Shown here: positions 1 to 7,525 of the stretch, piece by piece | Numbering within the stretch: the stretch's first letter is position 1 | Layout: every line of letters starts with the position of its first letter | DNA from: Ruminococcus sp. | GTDB lineage: Bacteria; Bacillota; Clostridia; Oscillospirales; Ruminococcaceae | DNA length: 64,000 nt | Direction of reading: 5' to 3' | NCBI GenBank assembly: GCA_020860605.1 | Contig: JAJBTZ010000090.1 | Location: 124,001 to 188,000 of the forward strand | Notes under the pieces: generated by a model | Told to the model about the DNA's origin: nothing | Databases searched by the model: none | The model's input: only the letters and a program-made list of their open reading frames with translations | Program-made: the position numbers and the translations under genes

Positions 1-706
1 ACTTGGTCTTACCACCAACAGTAACTCTGCATCCGCCACACATTCCTGTACCGTCAATCATGATAGGATTGAGGGAAACCATAGTCTTGATATTGTAAGG
101 ACGAGTAACGCCACAGACGAACTTCATCATCGGAACAGGTCCGATAGCGATAACGAGATCATACTGCTCGCCGTTATCGATGAGCTCCTGGAGCTGATTG
201 GTTACGAAGCCCTTCTTGCCGTAAGTACCGTCATCGGTAGTGATGTAATAGTTGTCGCATACTGCTCTCATTTCGTCTTCAAGAATAACGATATCCTTGC
301 TTCTGAAACCAGCAATGATGTCAACCTTGACGCCCATGTTGTGAAGAGCCTTAGCGGAAGGATATGCAATAGCACAGCCGACGCCACCGCCTATGACACA
401 TGCATGCTTGACGTTCTCGCCGAACTCGGAAGCAACTCCGAGAGGTCCTACTACGTCGAGGATGCTGTCGCCCTGCTCCATTGTGCCGAGCTGATAGGTG
501 GATTTTCCGACCTTCTGGAAGATGATAGTGATTGTCCCCTTCTCGCGATCGTAATCAGCTACGGTCAGCGGGATTCTTTCGCCCATTTCATCAGTTCTGA
601 AGATGATAAACTGTCCGGCCTTTACCTTTTTGGCAATAAGCGGAGCGTCAATCACCATGAGTGTAACTGAATCATTGAGCTCGCGTTTTTCTAAAATTTT
701 ATACAC
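1..706 (-). CDS. NfnA/SudB-type FAD/NAD-binding flavoprotein (partial)
   Basis: This is the small subunit type of NADH-dependent ferredoxin:NADP oxidoreductase or sulfide dehydrogenase, related to PyrK, which passes electrons between NAD(P)H, FAD and a 2Fe-2S cluster in the cytoplasm. About 235 codons are present and the 3' end runs off the window. The start is GTG at 706, chosen because AAGGAGG lies 7 nt upstream. The FAD domain has RIPLTVAD near residue 45, the nucleotide-binding domain has IGGGVG near residue 105, and the visible C-terminal end has MCGGC, part of the usual 2Fe-2S ligand set. A large GltA-like subunit normally follows, which would lie outside the window. The split between NfnA, SudB and PyrK cannot be made here; no pyrD is visible. 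Confidence 0.85.
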   Translation of the reverse strand, partial: MYKILEKRELNDSVTLMVIDAPLIAKKVKAGQFIIFRTDEMGERIPLTVADYDREKGTITIIFQKVGKSTYQLGTMEQGDSILDVVGPLGVASEFGENVKHACVIGGGVGCAIAYPSAKALHNMGVKVDIIAGFRSKDIVILEDEMRAVCDNYYITTDDGTYGKKGFVTNQLQELIDNGEQYDLVIAIGPVPMMKFVCGVTRPYNIKTMVSLNPIMIDGTGMCGGCRVTVGGKTK

Positions 707-740
707 GGTTAGTCCTCCTTTGGAAACCTTATTACTTGCT

Positions 741-769
741 ATTATACTACATGCCTCGCGTAATTTCAA
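741..769 (-). promoter_or_regulatory. Promoter of the NfnA/SudB-type gene
   Basis: On the minus strand TTGAAA (764-769), a 17-bp spacer and TATAAT (741-746) lie just upstream of the GTG start at 706. This is a good sigma-A type promoter. Confidence 0.7.
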
Positions 770-776
770 GTATTTT

Positions 777-3722
777 TCATCGATTTGCAGCAAAGTATTC
801 TTCAATAGCCTCGACTATAGCGTCCGCAAGCCCATTTTGTACAGTAGAATCGTTCAGGGCCATGGCTTCTGTGTAGTCTGTGACGAATCCACACTCAACC
901 AGAATCGACGGAAACTCCTGTTCAAGCGTTACCGCAAAGTAATTATACTTCGCCCCCCTGTTTCGGCTCTTGCCGTCTTGATATACGTAATCCTCGTAAT
1001 ATTCCGCCATTTTCTCCGCCACAAGGCTTGCTATCGGCTCGGAGAATGGCGTGAAGTAGTACGTTTCAACCCCTCGGACCCCCTCTCCGTTTGTCACACT
1101 GTTACAGTGAATCGAAATATACAGGTCTGGGTCATATTGCCTTGCATATTCAGAGCGGTCATAGACGCTGATATATGTTGTATCGCTTGGAATCATGTAT
1201 ACAGTAGCGCCTTTGGCCTCAAGCTTTGAAACAAGAAGCTTGGCGATCGCAAGATTGATAACTCTTTCTACAACGTGTCCGACAGCACCGGGATCCAAGG
1301 TTGTTGAGCTAGTGTTATACCCATGTCCTGGATCAACCACTATAACCGCACCAGCAAGGCTCGAATTATAGCCATTGAATGTGAATGTCAGATTTCCGGC
1401 ATCGTCGTAGTCGGCTGAATATCCGGCAAAGACTCCACTCTTTCTGAGCTTGAGCTTGAGCTGAATCTTCGTCTCGCCATCGACCTCGACCGTCTGCCAT
1501 TCAGCGCTGCTGAATAGCGAATCGGAGCTGAAGGTCGGGAGACCAGAATAGCTTGTGACATAATCAAATGTGATAATGACATAATCAGGGTCGAAGCTGC
1601 TGACAGAATAGGTTCCGCTTACTCCTGTTCCAAATGTCAGTGGCGAATAAGAAATTGTGAACGGCGTCTGGTAGTCAAGATTAAACGTGAGAACCGTGTC
1701 TCCGTCGCTGTTCGTATACGAAGACGTTGATTCTATCGCGTTATTGACTATCGTGTAACCATCGACAAGGGCGCAGTCGGATGCCTTTAGTCTCAAGCCT
1801 GATGCAGTCAGATAGTACTTGACGGTCTGGCTGACGCCTTCGGAGGTGACGCTGTAGGTCACTTCGTTGACGAGTACGTCGATTGTACCGGCAGGAAGTC
1901 TCGGAGAAGTCGGGATTGCGACAGCGTCGGTTGTGTAGTAGTCGTAAGCCAGGGTGTTATCGTTCTTCACTACTACCAGCTGTGTGGCCTCTGCTGTAGG
2001 AGAAATAGCGTTGACTATAACTCTTGCAGCTGTTACATCCTCATAGCTGAGGTTCTTGTAGTTACCGCTGATGTAGATGTAGCCCAAATCCTGCTCTTCG
2101 CCAACGATTCCTTCGGGCGCTGACAAGGTGCCGGTAAATTTAGCATAACTTGAGTTCTCGTCGAGGTCATCAGAGCTTGATGTCTGCTCTGTAAGTGTTA
2201 TGGTTTCACCGTCAAGAGTTGCTGTGACGGTTGAGCCTGAGTATGCGATGACGCTTACAGAAATCTTAGTGGAGCCTTCAACGTTCATGGTGGTCCCCTC
2301 TTCGGGCTCAACTGACTGAATAACGTCGACCTTTCTGGTGATCTTGTAGGTCACAGTGTTGGCCTTGTTCTGGAATGTGAAGGTGTTGAGTCCTACCTCA
2401 AGCTCTTCTTCAAAGTAGAAGTTCCCTGCTTCGTTAAGGGTTATAATGTCGCCGTTGAAGTAGACATCAAAGTTCGAGTCGTAAGTGCCCTGGAACTTGA
2501 CTGTTGTCTCGTAAGTGGTGTAATTCGTCTTTGTAGGAAGAACCATCTCAAGCTGAGTGTAGAGAGAGTCTGTGTCGATAAGACCATCGTAGTACTTGAC
2601 AAGGGCATCAGTGCTGCTTCCGACATTATCCACAAGTGATTCATACGAGCGGAAGACGCTGCCTCTGTATGCTGAGTAATTTGCACACTCTTCGAGCTGT
2701 TTAAGGATCTGGTCTGAAGCCCATGAGGTGTCGGAGGTGCTGATTCGTTCATTGGCATGACTTATGAACATCGGAATATTGTTAGCTTCCGCAAGTTCGT
2801 TCCACCAGGAGATGATGCTTTCGAAGTTAAGCTCGACCGACTCGAGCCCACCATAGCAGGTGACTATAACGAAATCGGCGTAGCCATTTTCAATATAGGC
2901 TCTCGTGTCAGAATATCCGTCTGCAAGTGCTTCAAAGTCATCCTTGGTGTCAGAGCCTTCGGGATCATTTGAGTCATTCATCCAGGCATTGGTGGCTGCA
3001 AGGCCTACTGCAACAGTATTGCTGGTCGAGTGAATGGCGTTGCTGACAAGACTGAATATGTATTCACTATTGTCAAGGAGCCAGTTTTCATAGCCGATTC
3101 CAGAGCCGTACTTAAGGTAGTTTTCATAGCTGTTCTCGTCGATATCGGCATAGTAGCCATCGATGATGATTCCATCTATGAGATACTTATTAGTGAGCTT
3201 ATGGGCACACTGGGAGAGATAGTCGATCCTGTCGCTGACAGTTTCAAGCTCGTTTGCCTCTATAGCGTCCTCCAAATCGAAGGTTATGTAGACATAATAA
3301 TTCAGATTTCTCGCTGCTTCGATGAGCATGTCGAGCGGAGAACCGTTGAGGTAGACCTTTGCGTCAATTTCATAATAGATAACGCCGTCATAGCTTGTGT
3401 TGATGATAATCGTATTGAAGCCGTAGCTCTCGAGATTTGAGAATATATCGTTAATCTCCTCTGAAGTGACATCTGCCGATTGGTCGATATCGGTGAAGAA
3501 GTCGTAGCCGATGGTGATATAAGTAGCTCTCATGTCATCAGGGAAAGCGAATGCATCCTCAGCGGTTGCTGCCGTTATAATTTCAGCGGTTTCTGCGCTA
3601 TCAACTGTTTCCTCTTCGGAAACATCGTCGTCGGCGAACACAATCAAAGCCGTTCCGCTATAGGGAAAGACTGTTGTAAAGAGAAGTACCAGAGATAAGA
3701 GCAAAGAAAGAGTTTTTTTCAT
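777..3722 (-). CDS. Secreted GHL10-domain N-acetylmuramoyl-L-alanine amidase
   Basis: A 981-residue exported peptidoglycan hydrolase. The N-terminus is a signal peptide (MKKTLSLLLSLVLLF). Residues ~65-370 resemble a GHL10/DUF187-type TIM barrel (NLESYGFNTIIINTSYDG, then DGIIIDGYY). Residues ~400-780 are Ser/Thr-rich beta-type segments. The last ~190 residues are an Amidase_3 domain with the zinc and catalytic pattern DPGHG, a Glu in VVERVINL, SIHCN and VECGF, so it should cleave the MurNAc-L-Ala bond. It follows another GHL10 protein (3750-5498) by only 27 nt, so the two are probably co-transcribed. Joining a GHL10 barrel to an amidase suggests two activities on one wall substrate, but the role of the barrel is inferred. 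Confidence 0.9.
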   Translation of the reverse strand: MKKTLSLLLSLVLLFTTVFPYSGTALIVFADDDVSEEETVDSAETAEIITAATAEDAFAFPDDMRATYITIGYDFFTDIDQSADVTSEEINDIFSNLESYGFNTIIINTSYDGVIYYEIDAKVYLNGSPLDMLIEAARNLNYYVYITFDLEDAIEANELETVSDRIDYLSQCAHKLTNKYLIDGIIIDGYYADIDENSYENYLKYGSGIGYENWLLDNSEYIFSLVSNAIHSTSNTVAVGLAATNAWMNDSNDPEGSDTKDDFEALADGYSDTRAYIENGYADFVIVTCYGGLESVELNFESIISWWNELAEANNIPMFISHANERISTSDTSWASDQILKQLEECANYSAYRGSVFRSYESLVDNVGSSTDALVKYYDGLIDTDSLYTQLEMVLPTKTNYTTYETTVKFQGTYDSNFDVYFNGDIITLNEAGNFYFEEELEVGLNTFTFQNKANTVTYKITRKVDVIQSVEPEEGTTMNVEGSTKISVSVIAYSGSTVTATLDGETITLTEQTSSSDDLDENSSYAKFTGTLSAPEGIVGEEQDLGYIYISGNYKNLSYEDVTAARVIVNAISPTAEATQLVVVKNDNTLAYDYYTTDAVAIPTSPRLPAGTIDVLVNEVTYSVTSEGVSQTVKYYLTASGLRLKASDCALVDGYTIVNNAIESTSSYTNSDGDTVLTFNLDYQTPFTISYSPLTFGTGVSGTYSVSSFDPDYVIITFDYVTSYSGLPTFSSDSLFSSAEWQTVEVDGETKIQLKLKLRKSGVFAGYSADYDDAGNLTFTFNGYNSSLAGAVIVVDPGHGYNTSSTTLDPGAVGHVVERVINLAIAKLLVSKLEAKGATVYMIPSDTTYISVYDRSEYARQYDPDLYISIHCNSVTNGEGVRGVETYYFTPFSEPIASLVAEKMAEYYEDYVYQDGKSRNRGAKYNYFAVTLEQEFPSILVECGFVTDYTEAMALNDSTVQNGLADAIVEAIEEYFAANR

Positions 3723-3749
3723 GTGTTCACCTTTTGGGGTTAAGCTGGA

Positions 3750-5498
3750 TTAAAGGCCAGCGAGAGACTTGATGAGACCTGCGATTTCTCCTGCAAGGAG
3801 AGTGTCGGACGAGCTTGCGACCAATGATGAGTATCGATAGTAAGCGCATCCTGAATAGCCGGAAAGAGTTGAGATGTAATCGGTTTGCTTCGAAAGCATA
3901 CTGCCAGAGCTCCATTCTGTGGTTGTACCGACTTTGTATGCTGCGATTCCACAGATCAGCTTGACGGACGAGCTTGTGACCAGATTTTCCCACTGAACGG
4001 CTGTAGTGTCAAACGGGAGACTTCCCGAATAGCCATAATAAATCTGCGGGACGATGTAGTCGATATATCCCGTTGTCGAGCACCAGAGCTCAACATCGGC
4101 ATAGAGCTTGTTTAAGTTGTTGTCAAGGTTTCCTTGGGGAGAAACTCCGAACAGTACGCTCGAGTTGCAGCCCTTGACGGTTGAATAGATTTCCTTGACG
4201 AGCTGACTGACGGTGTCTCGCCTCCACTGGGCGAGATCGCTGCTCCTGGAAACTGAGAATGCGAGCTTGTCAAACGATTCATCCGTTGTCGGATAGAAAT
4301 AGTCATCGATATGTATTCCGTCGACATCATAATTCGAGACAATCTCCGCAATTCCAGCACAGATTAGCTCCCTGACTGCTGAATAAGCAGGACTCAGCCA
4401 GTAGTAGCCGGTGTCGCTGTCATAAACTAGATATGTCCCATTTGTTGAGCTCGATGAGTACCACTGCTTGAGCGTGTAGGATGAGCTCATGGCTTCGAAG
4501 TTCTTCTTGGTGGTGGTTCTCATCGGGTTGACCCAGGCGTGGAAGGAAAGTCCCAGCTTGTGAGCTTCGGAAATCATGATTTCGAGCGGATCATAAGAAG
4601 GCTTGTCCCCTACCGTCCCTGAATAAGCGGATGTGAAAGCATAATAATCGGAATAGTAGTAAGCATCGCCAAAGGCTCTTACATGTACATAAACGGTATT
4701 AAAGCCTAACGAAGCTACATATTCAAATGCTTCAGAGATGGATTCGGTAAATTCCGCTTCGGTAGCTCCTGCGAGCATGGTGTCAATGTCTAAGTAAGCA
4801 AACCAGACAGCCTTGACGGTGGAATAATTAAGAGCTGTATAACTGTTTGTCCCGAGGCTGGAAATGATTCCAGAGATGTCGTCCTCTTCGTCGAGGAGGA
4901 CTTCTTCCTCGGTTGTAGCTGCGGTTGTTGTGGTTGCTGTTGTGACAGTTGTGGCTATGGTAGTCGTGGCTGTGGTTGCAACGGTGGTCGCGGCTGTAGT
5001 TACAGTGGTTTCCTCTTCATCCTCTTCGTAGATATCCGAAAGATATTTGCCATTGACGAAATATTCTCCATTCTTGAATTCTATCCGATACCAACCGTTT
5101 GAGACGATTCCTGTGACATTGACCTTGTCTCCCTTGTCGAGGTGCCCGATTCTGTCACTGTCGGCATCAGGAAGAGCCCTCACGTTTACCGAGTTGACAG
5201 CGTACATTGTTGCTTCATAGTCGGTGATTGTGTAGTCAGCAGACACTTCAGTTTCAACAACTGCGGTTGTTTCAGTGCCAGTGTCAGGTACTGTTGTAAC
5301 AGAAGCTTCTGAGGTTTCGATTGTAGAATAGACTGGTGCGGTTTCTGATTCTTTGGTAGTTGCCTGAGTTGAGATGGAGGCATAGGTTTCTACAGTTACT
5401 GTTCCCTGAACGGCAGTGTCGTCTGAGACCTTCTGGGCGCAGGAAGTGAGAGTAAGAATAGTGAAAATAAGAGTGAAAAGCAAGACAGATTTTCTCAT
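3750..5498 (-). CDS. Lipoprotein with SH3b and GHL10-type glycosidase-like domain
   Basis: A 582-residue lipoprotein. The start is ATG 5498, preceded by GGAGG; an in-frame extension to 5531 is rejected because it lacks a ribosome binding site and would bury the signal peptide. The lipobox is LTSC. An Asp/Thr-rich stretch leads to a bacterial SH3 domain (residues ~90-150, NVRALPDADSDRIGHLDKGD), then a Thr/Ala linker (~160-200) rich in ETTV/TTAATT, then a GHL10/DUF187-like barrel (~215-580) with HAWVNPMR and DGIHIDDYFYP. SH3b domains often bind peptidoglycan, so this is probably a wall-bound glycan hydrolase. It is upstream of, and shares its barrel type with, the amidase at 777-3722. Confidence 0.88.
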   Translation of the reverse strand: MRKSVLLFTLIFTILTLTSCAQKVSDDTAVQGTVTVETYASISTQATTKESETAPVYSTIETSEASVTTVPDTGTETTAVVETEVSADYTITDYEATMYAVNSVNVRALPDADSDRIGHLDKGDKVNVTGIVSNGWYRIEFKNGEYFVNGKYLSDIYEEDEEETTVTTAATTVATTATTTIATTVTTATTTTAATTEEEVLLDEEDDISGIISSLGTNSYTALNYSTVKAVWFAYLDIDTMLAGATEAEFTESISEAFEYVASLGFNTVYVHVRAFGDAYYYSDYYAFTSAYSGTVGDKPSYDPLEIMISEAHKLGLSFHAWVNPMRTTTKKNFEAMSSSYTLKQWYSSSSTNGTYLVYDSDTGYYWLSPAYSAVRELICAGIAEIVSNYDVDGIHIDDYFYPTTDESFDKLAFSVSRSSDLAQWRRDTVSQLVKEIYSTVKGCNSSVLFGVSPQGNLDNNLNKLYADVELWCSTTGYIDYIVPQIYYGYSGSLPFDTTAVQWENLVTSSSVKLICGIAAYKVGTTTEWSSGSMLSKQTDYISTLSGYSGCAYYRYSSLVASSSDTLLAGEIAGLIKSLAGL

Positions 5499-5539
5499 CA
5501 CAACCTCCGAAAAAGATAGCGCCAACATCAACAGCTATG

Positions 5540-5568
5540 ATTATACCATTTTCCGAGCAATATTACAA
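5540..5568 (-). promoter_or_regulatory. Promoter of the GHL10 lipoprotein/amidase pair
   Basis: On the minus strand TTGTAA (5563-5568), a 17-bp spacer and TATAAT (5540-5545) precede the lipoprotein start at 5498. Confidence 0.6.
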
Positions 5569-5634
5569 GAGCTTTATGCCGACAATATCTGCTAATATCC
5601 GAGAAGATTTTCTGAAAAATATTTGGAAAATCTC

Positions 5635-5681
5635 TTGACAAGATGGCATGTATATGTTATCATAAATCAAGAATCATTCTT
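5635..5681 (+). promoter_or_regulatory. Promoter and Fur/PerR-type operator of the regulator gene
   Basis: TTGACA (5635-5640), a 17-bp spacer and TATCAT (5658-5663) are followed at once by a perfect inverted repeat, AAGAAT-C-ATTCTT (5669-5681), at the likely start of transcription. The AAT-N-ATT core matches the centre of Fur/PerR boxes, so autoregulation by the downstream gene is likely. Confidence 0.65.
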
Positions 5682-5697
5682 AATTTTGGTGATGAGC

Positions 5698-6084
5698 ATG
5701 ACAAAACAGCGAAAACTGATAAAGGAGATTATATATAACTCCGATCGCCACCTCACCGCCGAGGAAATCTTTACCGAGGCGAGGAAGAGTATGCCCAGTA
5801 TCGCCCTTGGGACGGTATATCGCAACTTAGGCAAGCTCTGTGAGGACAAGGAGATAAGGCTTATAAGCCTTCGGGGATTTTCCGATTGCTATGATAAATC
5901 TTTCAAGCCACATGGGCATCTTATCTGCAATTCCTGCGGGAAGGTTGACGACTTCCCTATCGAGGATATCGGCGAGGAGCTTTCAGAAAGGCTTGGAGTT
6001 AATCTCATCTATTACGATGTCAACGCTCACTACATCTGTGATGAATGCAAGCTAAAGAATTCGGTTACTGGCGACAGCCTTTAG
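5698..6084 (+). CDS. Fur-family regulator, PerR-like
   Basis: A 128-residue metal-dependent repressor. The start at 5698 (MTKQRKLIKEI) is preceded by GGTGAT; ATG 5692 is also possible, and an in-frame extension to 5623 would run through the promoter. The winged helix covers residues ~1-80. The Zn site is CNSCGK and CDEC. The metal-sensing region reads CYDKSFKPHGH: an Asp in the place used by PerR rather than Fur, plus HxH. The adjacent rubrerythrin gene fits a peroxide-sensing role. It could still be a Fur with iron control; the PerR call is inferred from one residue and the neighbour. Confidence 0.85.
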   Translation: MTKQRKLIKEIIYNSDRHLTAEEIFTEARKSMPSIALGTVYRNLGKLCEDKEIRLISLRGFSDCYDKSFKPHGHLICNSCGKVDDFPIEDIGEELSERLGVNLIYYDVNAHYICDECKLKNSVTGDSL

Positions 6085-6135
6085 AGCTGCCGTGTAATAT
6101 AAAACTAAAATCTAATTTTCAAAGGAGAACTCGAA

Positions 6136-6669
6136 ATGGAACTTAAAGGAACAAAGACTGAACAGAATCTTATGACAGCATTTGCCGGTGAATCTCAGGC
6201 AAGAAATAAGTATACATACTTCGCTTCTGTTGCAAAGAAGGAAGGCTACGAGCAGATCGCTGAGATCTTCTTAAAGACCGCTGAGAATGAGAAGGAACAT
6301 GCAAAGCTCTGGTTCAAGGCTCTCGACGGAATCGGCTCTACTCCTGAGAACCTCAAGGCTGCGGCTGAGGGCGAGAACTACGAGTGGACTGACATGTATG
6401 CTACCTTTGCAAAGGAAGCTGAGGAAGAGGGCTTCAAGGTTTTGGCTGCTCAGTTCAGAATGGTTGGCGAAATCGAGAAGGCTCACGAGGAGAGATATCT
6501 CAAGCTTCTTGACAACGTTGAGATGCAGAAGGTCTTCGAGAAGAGCGAAGAGACCATGTGGGAGTGCCGTAACTGCGGTCACCTCGTAATTGGCAAGAAG
6601 GCTCCGGCTGTCTGCCCTGTTTGCGCTCATCCCGGAAGCTTCTTCGAAGTAAGAAAAGAAAACTACTAA
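6136..6669 (+). CDS. rbr: Rubrerythrin
   Basis: A 177-residue non-haem iron peroxidase of anaerobes that reduces hydrogen peroxide in the cytoplasm. The N-terminal four-helix ferritin-like domain carries the di-iron ligands ([33 protein letters not shown] and EKAHEERY). The C-terminal rubredoxin-like Fe(SCys)4 site is CRNCGH and CPVCAH. It starts 51 nt after the PerR-like gene with a strong AAAGGAG, and the two are probably co-transcribed from the operator-bearing promoter at 5635. A terminator follows at 6686. Length and motifs are typical of the family. Confidence 0.97.
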   Translation: MELKGTKTEQNLMTAFAGESQARNKYTYFASVAKKEGYEQIAEIFLKTAENEKEHAKLWFKALDGIGSTPENLKAAAEGENYEWTDMYATFAKEAEEEGFKVLAAQFRMVGEIEKAHEERYLKLLDNVEMQKVFEKSEETMWECRNCGHLVIGKKAPAVCPVCAHPGSFFEVRKENY

Positions 6670-6685
6670 TTCTACTTTCCTAAAA

Positions 6686-6719
6686 GAGCCCTGAGAATCT
6701 TTCTCGGGGCTCGGTTTTT
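6686..6719 (+). terminator. Terminator after rubrerythrin
   Basis: GAGCCCTGAGAA pairs with TTCTCGGGGCTC (6686-6712, one G-T pair), followed by a T5 tract. Confidence 0.85.
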
Positions 6720-6748
6720 CTTGAATACTTATATATGAGGAGATAAAT

Positions 6749-7480
6749 ATGAGGCTTTTGATTGTAAGACATGCTGATCCTGATTATTCAATAGATTCGC
6801 TAACAGAAAAAGGCTGGCTAGAGGCTGAGCTTCTCAGCGAAAGACTTTCAAAATTAGATGCAAAGGCTTTTTACTGTTCACCTCTCGGACGAGCAAAAGA
6901 TACCGCTTCCCTGACACTTAAAAAGATGGGAAGAGAGGCTGAAACGCTCGAATGGCTAAAGGAGTTCTACTACTGCCAAGTGACTCCGCCTTATCTAGAA
7001 GAGGGCGAAACGGTTATCACCTGGGATTTTATGCCGTCCTTCTTCACAAAGTGTGATGACCTTTACGATAAAGACAGGTTCATGCACGTTGATTTCATGG
7101 AGAAGGGCGACTACCCTGCTCTTTATAAAGCGGTCACAGATGGGCTCGATGAGCTTCTTGAGAAGCACGGTTACCGTCGTAACGGAAGATATTATGATGC
7201 AATTGAGCCCAACAGGGATACGATAGTCCTCTTCTGCCACTTCGGAATCGAGTGCCAGCTTTTGGGGCATCTTCTGAGCATATCCCCTGTTGTTCTCGGA
7301 CAGAATTTCTGCGCTGCTCCTTCGTCGGTGACAACACTTTACACCGAAGAGCGAGAGAAAGGGATAGCATCCTTCAGAATGGCTGCTTTCGGAGATACTT
7401 CTCACTTGTATGCAGCAGGAGAAGAACCGGCATTTGCAGCGAGGTTCTGTGAGACCTTTGATTCTGATGAGAGACACTGA
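6749..7480 (+). CDS. Histidine phosphatase family protein
   Basis: A 243-residue member of the phosphoglycerate mutase-like superfamily. The catalytic RHA motif is at residues ~7-9 (IVRHADPDYS), and the second conserved His lies in LFCHFGIECQ near residue 165. Members form a phospho-histidine intermediate and act on phosphorylated small molecules, but the substrate cannot be read from sequence. The start is ATG 6749 after GAGGAG. It stands alone between the rubrerythrin terminator and a bidirectional terminator shared with uvrA. Confidence 0.85.
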   Translation: MRLLIVRHADPDYSIDSLTEKGWLEAELLSERLSKLDAKAFYCSPLGRAKDTASLTLKKMGREAETLEWLKEFYYCQVTPPYLEEGETVITWDFMPSFFTKCDDLYDKDRFMHVDFMEKGDYPALYKAVTDGLDELLEKHGYRRNGRYYDAIEPNRDTIVLFCHFGIECQLLGHLLSISPVVLGQNFCAAPSSVTTLYTEEREKGIASFRMAAFGDTSHLYAAGEEPAFAARFCETFDSDERH

Positions 7481-7489
7481 TAGATAAAT

Positions 7490-7525
7490 AAATCCGTCGG
7501 TTTTTCAGCCGACGGATTTATTTTT
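7490..7525. terminator. Bidirectional terminator between the phosphatase gene and uvrA
   Basis: AAATCCGTCGG (7490-7500) pairs with CCGACGGATTT (7509-7519). T-rich tracts lie on both sides, so it can end both convergent genes. Confidence 0.85.

Noticed and set aside
603-1229. 208-residue plus-strand ORF
   Set aside because: It lies antisense to the intact amidase gene and has no ribosome binding site or recognisable domain.
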